Made by a program: the position numbers and the translations under genes
Shown: positions 7,123 through 14,096 of the stretch, piece after piece
Position numbering within the stretch: the stretch's first letter is position 1
Layout of the letters: every line of letters begins with the position of its first letter
Assembly: GCF_900546705.1 (NCBI RefSeq)
Contig: NZ_URDP01000034.1
Location: 1 to 21,170 of the forward strand
Length of the DNA stretch: 21,170 nucleotides
Reading direction: 5' to 3'
Origin: an uncultured Oscillibacter sp.
Lineage (GTDB): Bacteria > Bacillota > Clostridia > Oscillospirales > Oscillospiraceae
Notes under the pieces: generated by a model
The model's database searches: none
What the model was told of the DNA's origin: nothing
What the model saw: the letters and a program-made list of their open reading frames with translations, nothing else

Positions 7123-8331
7123 TCACAGCTCCACCCGGAAGTCCCCCCGGGCAGCGGCCTCCGCCCGGCGGCGTTTGTCCTGGGCCAGGGCGTCCAGCAT
7201 GCCGCCGATGATCTGATTGGACACCAAAAAGCCCTTGGGCGTCAGGTGCCAGCGGCCCTCCTCTTCGCAGGCGTAGCCGTTTTGGCGGCACTGCTCCAGG
7301 AAAGGGAGGAAGCAGGAAAACCGCCGGCGGAACCGCCGCTCGAACTCTCTGGGGTCCAGTCCCCGGCTCAGCCGCAGTCCCAGCATGATCCACTCCGTAT
7401 CCCGCTCCAGCGGCGGAATCTGCTCGCTCTCGGAGAGCATGGGGGCGCCCGTCTGCACGCCGCGGATATACCCGTCCAGGTCCCGGGCATAGGCGTAGCG
7501 CACGCCGCCGAAGTCCGAGTGGGCGCCGGGGCCGAACCCGGCGTACTCGTCCAGATTCCAGTATTTGAGATTGTGCCGGGACTCCTTCCCGGCCCGGGCG
7601 AAATTGGAGATCTCGTACTGGGCGTAGCCCATCTGCTCCAGAAACTCCACTGTGTAGAGGTACATGTCCGCCTGGGCGTCATCGCCGGGAAGGGTGAATG
7701 CCTCCCGCTGCCGGAAAAGGGGCGTGCCCTCCTCCACCTTGAGCCCGTAACAGCTCAGGTGCTCCGGCCCCAGAGCCACAGCAGCGGAGAGGTTCTCCTG
7801 CCACCGCTCCAGGGACTGCTCCGGCAGCCCGTAAATAAGGTCCAGGGAGAGGTTTTTGATCCCCGCCCGGCGCACGGCCTCCACCGCCGCGGCCGTCTGG
7901 GCCTGGGTATGCACCCGGCCGATCCGGGCAAGCTCCTCGTCACAGGCGGACTGCATGCCCAGCGACACCCGGTTCACGCCGGCTCGCCGCAGGGCGCGCA
8001 GGGCTTTCCAGTCTCCGGCGGAGTCGGGGTTCGCCTCCAGGGTAATCTCCGCGTCCTTGGCCACACGGTACTTTTTATGGATGGTCTTGAGGATCTTCCC
8101 CAGACGGGCCGGCCCCAGATAGCTGGGGGTACCGCCGCCGAAATACACCGTATCCACCATATGTCCGGCGGCAAAGGGGGCCGTCTCCGTCAGGTGGGCG
8201 CACACGGCGGCAGTGTAGTCGTCCATGCGCGATTCCTGGTGGGGCAGGGAGTAGAAGTCGCAGTAGATGCACTTTTGCTTGCAGAAGGGGACATGGATAT
8301 ACAGCCCCAAAGGTTTTCTCTCAGCCTTCAT
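7123..8331 (-). CDS. hemW: Radical SAM heme chaperone HemW
   Basis: 402 residues, normal for the family. Seen: YIHVPFCKQKCIYCDFYS with the radical SAM cluster Cys at 17, 21 and 24 (CxxxCxxC), then VYFGGGTPSYL for SAM binding, ITLEANPDS, NRVSLGMQS, LDLIYGLPEQ, and a HemN_C-type C-terminal region. HemW was long annotated as oxygen-independent coproporphyrinogen III oxidase (HemN); the shorter N-terminus, starting right at YIHVPFC, and CxxxCxxCDFYS without the extra HemN Cys point to HemW, which binds heme and delivers it to respiratory proteins. ATG at 8331 has AAGGAG 7 bases upstream and overlaps the MATE stop as ATGA, so the two are translationally coupled. The gene ends at a strong shared terminator. 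Confidence 0.93.
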   Translation of the reverse strand: MKAERKPLGLYIHVPFCKQKCIYCDFYSLPHQESRMDDYTAAVCAHLTETAPFAAGHMVDTVYFGGGTPSYLGPARLGKILKTIHKKYRVAKDAEITLEANPDSAGDWKALRALRRAGVNRVSLGMQSACDEELARIGRVHTQAQTAAAVEAVRRAGIKNLSLDLIYGLPEQSLERWQENLSAAVALGPEHLSCYGLKVEEGTPLFRQREAFTLPGDDAQADMYLYTVEFLEQMGYAQYEISNFARAGKESRHNLKYWNLDEYAGFGPGAHSDFGGVRYAYARDLDGYIRGVQTGAPMLSESEQIPPLERDTEWIMLGLRLSRGLDPREFERRFRRRFSCFLPFLEQCRQNGYACEEEGRWHLTPKGFLVSNQIIGGMLDALAQDKRRRAEAAARGDFRVEL

Positions 8332-9713
8332 TGGATCTCCTTTCCGGACACACTTCCCGGCAGTTCGGGGAAGTCAAGGATTTTGCGGATGCTCAGGCCG
8401 TAGATCACCGCGCTGACCAGCGGCCCCAGAATATCGGACACGGGTTCGGCGTAAAAGACGCTCCTGGCGCCGAAGGCCGCCGGCAGGGCAAACAGCGCCA
8501 CAAAATACACCGCCTTGCGGAAGGCGGAAATGGGCAGGGAAAGCTGCACCAGGCCCATGCCGGTGACGCCGTCCACCAGGGCGTACTGGAGGCCCAGGGG
8601 AATGATGGCCAGGGTGCAGACCTTGATGGCGTCGAATGCCTCCGCGGCCAGAGCGGCATCACCGGTGAACAGGCGCACGAACAGGGGACCCGCCAGACGG
8701 GCCAGCAGGAACAGGATCGTCACATAGCCGATGCACATGAGGATGATGTACTTTTCCGCCTGGAGGATGCGCTGGCGGTTCCGGGCGCCGTAGTTGAAGG
8801 CCAGAATGGTCTGGGTGCCGGCGGAGATGCCGCCCAGGGGCATGGTCACCACCAGCATGAAGCTCTGGGCGATGGTGGCGCAGGTGATGAGCCGGTCGCC
8901 CATCTGCGCCCCACCGTAGCGCTGGAGCACGGCGTTCATGGCGATAATCATCACGTTGTCCACGGCGATAATCAAAAAGGGCGTCAGACCCGTCAGCAAA
9001 ATCCGGCCCATAAGCCGGAGCCGGTAGCCGCCGAAGCTGATGGGGATGACGGCCCGGGGGCCGAAGAGGAAATGGAGCACGTACACACAGCTCATCATCT
9101 GAGAGACCACCGTGGCCAGCGCCGCGCCCTCCACGCCCATGCCCAGGCCGAACATGAACACCGGGTCCAGCACGATGTTCACCACCGCCCCCAGCATGAC
9201 GGAGATCATGCCCTTTTTGGCAAAGCCCTGGCAGATAATGAACTGGTTCATCCCCAGAGACAGCAGGTTGAAGACGGTGCCGGCCAGATAGACGGTAAAG
9301 TAGGCCTTGGCGTAGGGGAGGGTGACGGAGCTTGCCCCGAAGGCCAGCAGCATGGGCTCCCGCAGGGCGAAAGCGGCCCCGGTCAGCACCGCGGCGCACA
9401 CGCACAGCATCAAAAAGCTGTTGGAGAGGATGCGCCGTGCCTCCTCCGTTTTGCCCGCGCCCATGCGGATGCTCATCAGCGGTGCGCCGCCTACGCCCAC
9501 CAGCGAGGCAAAGGCGCCCATCATGGTCACCACCGGGCCGCAGACCCCCACGCCTGCCAGGGCCACGTCGCCGATGAGGGGCAGATTGCTGATGTAAATG
9601 CGGTCAACGATGCTGTAGAGCACGCTGACGAACTGAGCCAGCATGCTGGGGATGGCCACCCGCACCACCAGCGGACGGATGGGGTCGGTGCCCAGGTTAT
9701 TTTCCAGTTTCAT
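8328..9713 (-). CDS. MATE family efflux transporter
   Basis: 461 residues with about twelve hydrophobic helices. Seen: the N-terminal LGTDPIRPLVVRVAIPSMLAQ, typical of the NorM/DinF-like MATE group; DRIYISNL in helix 1-2; GGAPLMSIRMGAGKTEEARRI, the loop with the family's RxGAGK-like motif; and the matching second half NAVLQRYGGAQ and FNYGARNRQRI. MATE proteins export drugs or metabolites in exchange for Na+ or H+; the substrate is not predictable. The frame opens eight codons earlier, but ATG 9713 is chosen because GGAG is 8 bases before it and homologues start MKxENxLGTxPI. It is the first gene of a two-gene operon with hemW, an arrangement with no obvious functional link. Confidence 0.92.
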   Translation of the reverse strand: MKLENNLGTDPIRPLVVRVAIPSMLAQFVSVLYSIVDRIYISNLPLIGDVALAGVGVCGPVVTMMGAFASLVGVGGAPLMSIRMGAGKTEEARRILSNSFLMLCVCAAVLTGAAFALREPMLLAFGASSVTLPYAKAYFTVYLAGTVFNLLSLGMNQFIICQGFAKKGMISVMLGAVVNIVLDPVFMFGLGMGVEGAALATVVSQMMSCVYVLHFLFGPRAVIPISFGGYRLRLMGRILLTGLTPFLIIAVDNVMIIAMNAVLQRYGGAQMGDRLITCATIAQSFMLVVTMPLGGISAGTQTILAFNYGARNRQRILQAEKYIILMCIGYVTILFLLARLAGPLFVRLFTGDAALAAEAFDAIKVCTLAIIPLGLQYALVDGVTGMGLVQLSLPISAFRKAVYFVALFALPAAFGARSVFYAEPVSDILGPLVSAVIYGLSIRKILDFPELPGSVSGKEIQ

Positions 9714-9737
9714 GGTTTTCTCTCCGGTATCACACAC

Positions 9738-9767
9738 AAAAATCAGAGGCCGTCCCCGCGGACGGCC
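9738..9767 (-). terminator. Terminator-like hairpin between the tdk/radical SAM operon and MATE, at the 5' end of the MATE message
   Basis: GGCCGTCC (9748-9755) and GGACGGCC (9760-9767) form an 8-base stem with a 4-base loop; on the - strand a T5 run follows six bases after the stem. It can end transcripts from the gene stopping at 9819, but the MATE promoter (9773-9800) lies upstream of it, so new transcripts would start with this hairpin. Confidence 0.65.
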
Positions 9768-9772
9768 CCCTC

Positions 9773-9800
9773 ATTATAATACGAAACAGCGGCTTTGCAA
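9773..9800 (-). promoter_or_regulatory. Promoter of the MATE-hemW operon
   Basis: On the - strand TTGCAA, 16 bases, TATAAT. The -10 is consensus. The predicted start is near 9766, at the first base of the GGCCGTCC stem, leaving a leader of about 50 bases. Confidence 0.8.
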
Positions 9801-9818
9801 CCCCCAGTTTTCCCCGCC

Positions 9819-10691
9819 CTACACGCCGGCAAGGTCGAAGTCCGGGGTGTACTCCTCCTTTGCGGAGGTGCGCTCCTGGGTATAGCCGTCGGTGATGCCG
9901 CAGTTTTCCATATACGCCACCGCCGCCCGGTACTCTGCCGCCGTCACATGGCGGGCGAGGTTTCCCTCGGCGCCGGGCTGTGGCGTATACTGGCTCATGA
10001 GGGAAAAGAGTACCTCTCCGGGGGCAAAGTGCTCCGCTATCCAGTCGATGCACCGGCGGGTGTTTTCCAGCTCCCCGGGCAGCAGCAGATGGCGGATGAG
10101 GACGCCCCGTGTCAGCCGGCCGTTCTCCATCACATAGGGCCCCGTTTGGCGGTACATCTCCAAAATTGCCTCCGAGGCGCGGTCAAAGTAGTCCGCCGCG
10201 CCGGAGTACCTCCGTGCCGCGTCCGGGAGGGCATACTTGAAGTCCGGCAGGTACACCTGTACCTTGCCCTCCAAAAGGCGGATGGTCTCCGCCTTTTCAT
10301 AGCCGCCGCAGTTCCACACCACCGGCACCGGCCATGTTTCATCCCCCAGAGCCTCCAGAATGGCCGGGGTGAACTGGGTAGGCGTCACCAGGTCGATGCA
10401 GGCGGCCCCCCGGTCGATGAGCTCGCGGAAGATCTGCCGCAGGCGCTCCACAGAAATGGGTTTTCCAAACCCCTCCCGGGACAGCACACCGTTTTGGCAG
10501 AAACAGCAGCGCAGGTTGCACCCGGAGAAGAACACGCACCCGGCACCGTGTTCGCCCACCAGGCACGGCTCCTCCCACAGATGGAGCATGGCCTTGGCCA
10601 CCACCGGCGCGGCGGGCTGGCCGCACACGCCGCCCGCCTTGGTTTCCGTCCGTTCCGCCCGGCACTCCCGGGGACACAGGGTACAGATCAT
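9819..10691 (-). CDS. PflX-type radical SAM protein (COG1313, PflA-like)
   Basis: 290 residues. Seen: an N-terminal Cys set C3, C6, C10 and C23 (CTLCPREC ... GVCG), then LHLWEEPCLVG, GCVFFSGCNLRCCFCQN with the radical SAM cluster Cys at 58, 62 and 65, and DLVTPTQF, VVWNCGGYE and VYLPDFKYA further on. This order fits the COG1313 'uncharacterised Fe-S protein PflX, pyruvate formate-lyase activating enzyme homologue'; the physiological target is not known and no glycyl-radical enzyme gene lies in the window. The frame continues upstream into tdk, but ATG 10691 begins the conserved N-terminus and overlaps the tdk stop as ATGA, so translation is coupled. It is the last gene of the mutY operon. Confidence 0.88.
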   Translation of the reverse strand: MICTLCPRECRAERTETKAGGVCGQPAAPVVAKAMLHLWEEPCLVGEHGAGCVFFSGCNLRCCFCQNGVLSREGFGKPISVERLRQIFRELIDRGAACIDLVTPTQFTPAILEALGDETWPVPVVWNCGGYEKAETIRLLEGKVQVYLPDFKYALPDAARRYSGAADYFDRASEAILEMYRQTGPYVMENGRLTRGVLIRHLLLPGELENTRRCIDWIAEHFAPGEVLFSLMSQYTPQPGAEGNLARHVTAAEYRAAVAYMENCGITDGYTQERTSAKEEYTPDFDLAGV

Positions 10692-11275
10692 GGCTCGTCC
10701 ACCCGGAAATCCGGCCCCAGGTCGCCGGCCATCCAGTGGCGGCGGCAAAGGCCGATGTACTGGTCGTTGGCCCCCAGCACCACCTGCTCGCCCTCCTTGA
10801 GCACCTTGCCCGTATGATCGAACCGGGCGTTGAACGTGGCCTTCTTGCCGCACCAGCAGATGGTCTTGACCTCCTCCAGCTTGTCCGCCATCACCAGCAG
10901 CGCTTCGCTGCCGGGGAACAGGTCGCCCTTGAAGTCCGCCCGCAGCCCGTAGCACATGACGGGGATATCCAGGTCATCCACCAGGCTCACCAGGTACATG
11001 ACCTCCTCCCGGGTAAGGAACTGAGCCTCGTCCACGATGACGCAGGCGTTTTGCTGCAGCTCCATGACGCTCATGCTCTGCAGCTCGTCAAAGTAAATGC
11101 ACGGGTACGTCAGCCCGATCCGGGAGACCACCATGTGGTCCCCGTCCCGGGTGTCCATCCGGGGCTTGACCAGCAGCGCCTTTTGTCCCCGTTCCTCGTA
11201 GTTGAACCGGGCCATCAGGGCGTTGGCCGTCTTGCTGGAGCCCATGGCCCCATATTTAAAGTATAGCTGTGCCAT
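10688..11275 (-). CDS. tdk: Thymidine kinase (TK1-like, type II)
   Basis: 195 residues, full length. Catalyses ATP-dependent phosphorylation of thymidine to dTMP in pyrimidine salvage. Seen: Walker A GAMGSSKT (9-16), DTRDGDHMVVSRIGL (41-55), the VDEAQFL motif (81-87) with the catalytic Glu, YGLRADFKG (109-117), and the zinc site KTICWCGKKA (C140, C142) with CRRH (C177, H180); the C-x-C spacing is the same as in E. coli Tdk. The C-terminal YIGLC contains the lasso region that binds the base. ATG 11275 lies 3 bases after the stop of the DUF6487-like gene and has GGGAG 11 bases upstream. The stop overlaps the radical SAM start. Confidence 0.96.
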   Translation of the reverse strand: MAQLYFKYGAMGSSKTANALMARFNYEERGQKALLVKPRMDTRDGDHMVVSRIGLTYPCIYFDELQSMSVMELQQNACVIVDEAQFLTREEVMYLVSLVDDLDIPVMCYGLRADFKGDLFPGSEALLVMADKLEEVKTICWCGKKATFNARFDHTGKVLKEGEQVVLGANDQYIGLCRRHWMAGDLGPDFRVDEP

Positions 11276-11278
11276 GAA

Positions 11279-11737
11279 TCAGTTTTCTCCCTCGTGTTGG
11301 TTTTCCTGCGCCTCGCCGCGCAGAATGTCATTGTCCCATGTCTCCTCCGGCTCGGGAAGGTCTGCCACCAGCTTGCGGCAGTTCCCGCAGGTCCAGGCGA
11401 TCTTGTAGTCGCACCAGAAGGTGCCGTCTCCCCGGATGTACAGGGCGTCTTCCGCCAGCCGCAAAGCGCCGGGGCGCTGGCGCACTAAGCGGACGTAATC
11501 CCGCCCGCCGCACAGGTACCCCACCTCCATCTCCTTGCCGCACCAGGGGCAGGGGATGGGCGCGGGCGGTGTCTCTCTCCGGGCCTTTTTCTCCTTGCGC
11601 GCCTCGTTCCAGGCCCGCAGCTCATCCAGAAGGCTCCCGGCATCCGTTTCCTTCTCCGTCTCTTCCTCCCGGAAGGCGGGGCGTCGCTTGTCCGGGTCCA
11701 TGTCCCAGGGGTCTTCACTTTTTTTCCAAAAGGCCAC
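11279..11737 (-). CDS. Zinc-ribbon DUF6487-like protein
   Basis: About 152 residues, soluble. Seen: a charged, low-complexity N-terminal third (Glu, Lys, Arg rich), then CPWCGKEMEVGYLCGGRD near the middle and WTCGNCRKLV near the C-terminus, two Cys pairs that should bind one zinc. The CPWCGKEMExGY opening recalls DUF6487 proteins, which have no known function. Start choice: the frame opens with ATG at 11743, overlapping the previous stop as ATGA, but AAGGAGG is only one base before that ATG; it is 7 bases before GTG 11737, which is therefore preferred, though reinitiation at the ATG is possible. It sits between a small membrane protein and tdk in the mutY operon. Confidence 0.75.
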   Translation of the reverse strand: MAFWKKSEDPWDMDPDKRRPAFREEETEKETDAGSLLDELRAWNEARKEKKARRETPPAPIPCPWCGKEMEVGYLCGGRDYVRLVRQRPGALRLAEDALYIRGDGTFWCDYKIAWTCGNCRKLVADLPEPEETWDNDILRGEAQENQHEGEN

Positions 11738-11739
11738 GG

Positions 11740-11931
11740 TCATTCCTCCTTGCCGCGTCCGGTCTGGTCCACATGCCGGTCAAACCCCTCGCCGGTGCGC
11801 CGGGGCAGAAAGGAAATGGGCTCCGGCGTGGGCCCGCCATGATAGTATCGCCACAGCCACAGCAGGCACCACCCCAGCTTTCGCAGCAGCAGCGCCAAAA
11901 GGGCAATGAGCGCCAGGTTAAGAAGCTCCAT
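11740..11931 (-). CDS. Small membrane protein, 63 residues, unknown
   Basis: Not recognised. Seen: a hydrophobic helix at about residues 2-17 (LLNLALIALLALLL) followed by RK and a Trp-rich segment WCLLWLWRYYHGG (21-33), then a polar basic tail. It would be a single-span or hairpin membrane protein. ATG 11931 has GGGAGG six bases upstream and overlaps the end of the previous gene by 14 bases; the stop overlaps the next frame. The overlap on both sides and the good ribosome site support a real gene, although it is short. A longer frame from 11991 is less likely because it has no ribosome site and its extension is antisense-like in composition. Confidence 0.6.
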   Translation of the reverse strand: MELLNLALIALLALLLRKLGWCLLWLWRYYHGGPTPEPISFLPRRTGEGFDRHVDQTGRGKEE

Positions 11932-12160
11932 GACCGTCCTCCCCGTCATCGTCCACTTCCTCGTAGTCCACGGTGTACACCGGCCCGTCAAAGTCCGGCT
12001 CTTTGGACTGCGAAGCGCCTCCGCCGCCCCGCCGGGACCGCCGCCACAAATAGATCACCACGGCAATCACCAGGATGGGCACCGCCAGGCGCACCAGTAT
12101 CATGAAAATCCCCAGCAGCATCCGAAAAATGCCCAGGGGAAGGCCGATCAGCCATCCCAT
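11918..12160 (-). CDS. Small membrane protein with acidic tail, 80 residues, unknown
   Basis: Not recognised. Seen: a long hydrophobic stretch at about residues 4-39, enough for one or two spans, then RRSRRGGGG, a positive-inside signal, and an acidic cytoplasmic tail with a possible short motif PVYTVDYEEVDDDGED. ATG 12160 has AAGGAG eight bases upstream and overlaps the end of the preceding gene by 13 bases. The sharp split between hydrophobic and acidic halves, the good ribosome site and the overlaps argue for a real gene. It may act with the neighbouring small membrane protein and the membrane-anchored unknown upstream; this is inference from position only. Confidence 0.7.
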   Translation of the reverse strand: MGWLIGLPLGIFRMLLGIFMILVRLAVPILVIAVVIYLWRRSRRGGGGASQSKEPDFDGPVYTVDYEEVDDDGEDGHGAS

Positions 12161-12897
12161 TGCAAATGCTCCTTCCCTTCGTTGCAGACCCAGCCCACAG
12201 CGGGCGGGTACGTCTTCTTTTCAAATCGGGGATCGATTCCCCAGGCGGCGGCAATGTCCAGCACATCTTCCTCTCCCGGCCCGCGCGCCGCCGCTTCCCC
12301 GGGCGGCAGGGCAAAGGCGTCGAATCCCAGCGCCTGTTCTTCCGGCGTCAGGGCACCCACGTTCCAGGTCACCGCTCCGTCCTCCTGGCAGTATGCCCGC
12401 ACGCACCGCCCCGCCTCATATCGTGCCCAGCAGTAGGAAGAGGACACCCGGTGGCTGGCAAAATACTGCACTCCGGGAAACTGCGCCGCCAGGGCCTCCA
12501 GCGCCTTTCGCCGGTATGCCAGGGAGAAAAGGTCCCCGCCGATCACCAGCACAAAGCCGTCCAGCGGCGGGGAGAAAAACAGCCCCCCACCGCTTTGGGC
12601 ACAGCAGGAAAGTCCCGTCTTCCAGTTTGCCGGTGTCAATTGCCGGCAGTGCATGGCACCGGCCGCCTCTTGGGGATCGCCGCACCGCACCGCCAGCCAG
12701 GCAGTCTTATAGCCAAAGGGACCCGGCGTGTCCGGCTTTGGGGAAAGCTCCGCCGGTGCCTGCCCGGACGGGTCAATTGCTTTCTCCCTGTCGGCCGCCC
12801 GACGCTCCGCATTGCGAAGCATCCTCCATCCTCCCGCCCCCATCATCACCAGCAATGCCGCCAGGAGCAGCAGGAACAAGGCGTCCTCCACGTTCAT
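12148..12897 (-). CDS. Membrane-anchored protein of unknown function
   Basis: 249 residues. Seen: one N-terminal hydrophobic helix (about 5-22) followed by basic residues, a linker rich in Pro and Ala, then a globular domain from about residue 60 with YKTAWLAVRC, PANWKTGL, FFSPPLDGFVLVIGG, FPGVQYFASHRVSSSYCWARY, VRAYCQEDGAVTWNVGALTPEEQALGF and, near the end, WGIDP and VGWV. The pattern 'ANWxxGL ... SPPLDGWxLVxG ... VQYFxSHRV ... WARxxxGxxxRAYxxxxGxxxxNxGxxTPEE' recalls an uncharacterised family seen in diverse bacteria (recalled, not checked). No catalytic motif is evident. ATG 12897 has GGAGGAG upstream and overlaps the mutY stop as ATGA, so expression is coupled to mutY. Confidence 0.75.
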   Translation of the reverse strand: MNVEDALFLLLLAALLVMMGAGGWRMLRNAERRAADREKAIDPSGQAPAELSPKPDTPGPFGYKTAWLAVRCGDPQEAAGAMHCRQLTPANWKTGLSCCAQSGGGLFFSPPLDGFVLVIGGDLFSLAYRRKALEALAAQFPGVQYFASHRVSSSYCWARYEAGRCVRAYCQEDGAVTWNVGALTPEEQALGFDAFALPPGEAAARGPGEEDVLDIAAAWGIDPRFEKKTYPPAVGWVCNEGKEHLQWDG

Positions 12898-13976
12898 TTT
12901 GTCTCCTCCAGCAGCGTCAGCGCCTGAGCATAGTACCGTTCAAAGGCCGAGGGCACGGCCCGCTGTCCCAGCTCCGCCGCGTCCAACCACGCCCAGTCCG
13001 CCGGTCCCTGGCCTGCGACCTCCAGAATGTAGCCGCTCATGCGCCATTCCACATGGGTGAAGATGTGCTTGGCATTCAAACGGCTGCGCCAGTTCTTCAC
13101 CGTCAGGCCCCAGGCCTCCGCCGCCATACCGGCAGCAGCTTCATCCAAAACACCCTCCACGTTGGGAAATTCCCACAATCCCGCCAGAAGGCCCTCCGCC
13201 GGGCGTTTCCGCAGGGCCACCCGGCCCTGCCGCAGCAGCAAAAATACCGTTTTCTCCTCCACCCGGCGGGGCTTTTTCGCTGCCTTTACCGGCAGCTGCG
13301 CCGCCGTGCCCCGCTGCCGGCCCAGGCACAGCTCCGCCGCCGGGCAGAGCATGCACGCAGGTTCCCCCGCCGGAGCGCACACGGTGGCGCCCAGCTCCAT
13401 GAGGGCCTGGTTGAAAACGCGCACGTCCGCCTCCGCCACAGGCATGGCGGCGCGCACCGCCTCCGCAGCCGCGCGCTTTACCGCCGGGGAGGTGATGTCC
13501 CCGTGGTCGTCCGCAATCCGTGACGTCACCCGCAGCACATTGCCGTCCACCGCCGGTTCCCGGCGGCCAAAAGCCGCCGAGGCAACCGCCCCGGCGGTAT
13601 AATCTCCGATGCCCGGCAGAGCCCTGAGTCCTGCCGGCGTGTCCGGAAAGGCCCCCAGCTCCACAATCTGCTTCGCCGCTTTCTGGAGGTTCCTGGCCCG
13701 GCTGTAATAGCCCAGGCCCTCCCAGAGCTTCATCAGCTGCTCCTCCGGCACCGACGCCAGCGCTTCCACCGTAGGCAGCGCCTCCAAAAAACGGGTATAG
13801 TACCCCACCACCGCCGCGACCCGGGTCTGCTGGAGCATGATCTCCGATACCCAGATGGCGTAGGGGTCCCGGGTGCGCCGCCAGGGCAAATCCCGGGCGT
13901 TTTGACGGTACCAGTGCAAAAGGGGCTCCCGCAGATCCGTGAGAAGCTTTTCCATTGTCAGATTCAGTTCACTCAT
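12894..13976 (-). CDS. mutY: A/G-specific adenine glycosylase MutY
   Basis: 360 residues. Removes adenine mispaired with 8-oxoguanine in base-excision repair. Seen: WVSEIMLQQTRV with the catalytic Glu (near 44), the helix-hairpin-helix LPGIGDYTAGAVAS, VDGNVLRV with the catalytic Asp, a 4Fe-4S loop with Cys spaced C-x7-C-x2-C-x5-C (one residue longer in the first gap than in E. coli), and a C-terminal NUDIX-like 8-oxoG recognition domain. The frame stays open far upstream into the antisense of merR, but the protein starts at ATG 13976 or at ATG 13955 (MEKLL). Neither has a clear ribosome site; ATG 13976 coincides with the predicted transcription start, so the message may be leaderless. It is the first gene of a seven-gene run. 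Confidence 0.94.
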   Translation of the reverse strand: MSELNLTMEKLLTDLREPLLHWYRQNARDLPWRRTRDPYAIWVSEIMLQQTRVAAVVGYYTRFLEALPTVEALASVPEEQLMKLWEGLGYYSRARNLQKAAKQIVELGAFPDTPAGLRALPGIGDYTAGAVASAAFGRREPAVDGNVLRVTSRIADDHGDITSPAVKRAAAEAVRAAMPVAEADVRVFNQALMELGATVCAPAGEPACMLCPAAELCLGRQRGTAAQLPVKAAKKPRRVEEKTVFLLLRQGRVALRKRPAEGLLAGLWEFPNVEGVLDEAAAGMAAEAWGLTVKNWRSRLNAKHIFTHVEWRMSGYILEVAGQGPADWAWLDAAELGQRAVPSAFERYYAQALTLLEETK

Positions 13977-13982
13977 GGTATG

Positions 13983-14011
13983 ATTATACCATACCCCGGC
14001 CCCACTGCCCA
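13983..14011 (-). promoter_or_regulatory. Promoter of the mutY operon within an inverted repeat
   Basis: On the - strand TGGGCA, 17 bases, TATAAT, with an extended -10 TGG. A perfect inverted repeat GGTATG-N7-CATACC (13977-13995) is centred on the -10 and ends directly at the mutY ATG. Transcription should start about at that ATG. Confidence 0.65.
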
Positions 14012-14041
14012 CCCCCCGGACGCTTTTTTTCATCCCAGGGC

Positions 14042-14072
14042 TTGACTTTCCCCTTTCTGGAAGGTATATCAT
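14042..14072 (+). promoter_or_regulatory. MerR-type promoter of the merR operon
   Basis: TTGACT (14042-14047) followed by TATATC after 17 bases or TATCAT after 19 bases. The spacer carries a short dyad CCTT-N5-AAGG (14052-14064). A stretched 19-base spacer with a dyad inside it is the hallmark of MerR-controlled promoters, so autoregulation is likely. The start codon follows 25 bases later. Confidence 0.65.
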
Positions 14073-14096
14073 CCTCTCAGAAAGGAGGACACGGCC

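Noticed and set aside
6928..8403. A 491-codon + strand open frame covering ferredoxin and hemW antisense
   Set aside because: It overlaps ferredoxin in another frame and hemW on the other strand, both firmly identified; no ribosome site or domain.
8331..9779. A 482-codon + strand open frame opposite the MATE gene
   Set aside because: Its Gly/His/Gln-rich composition and lack of any motif mark it as the antisense shadow of a clear transporter gene.
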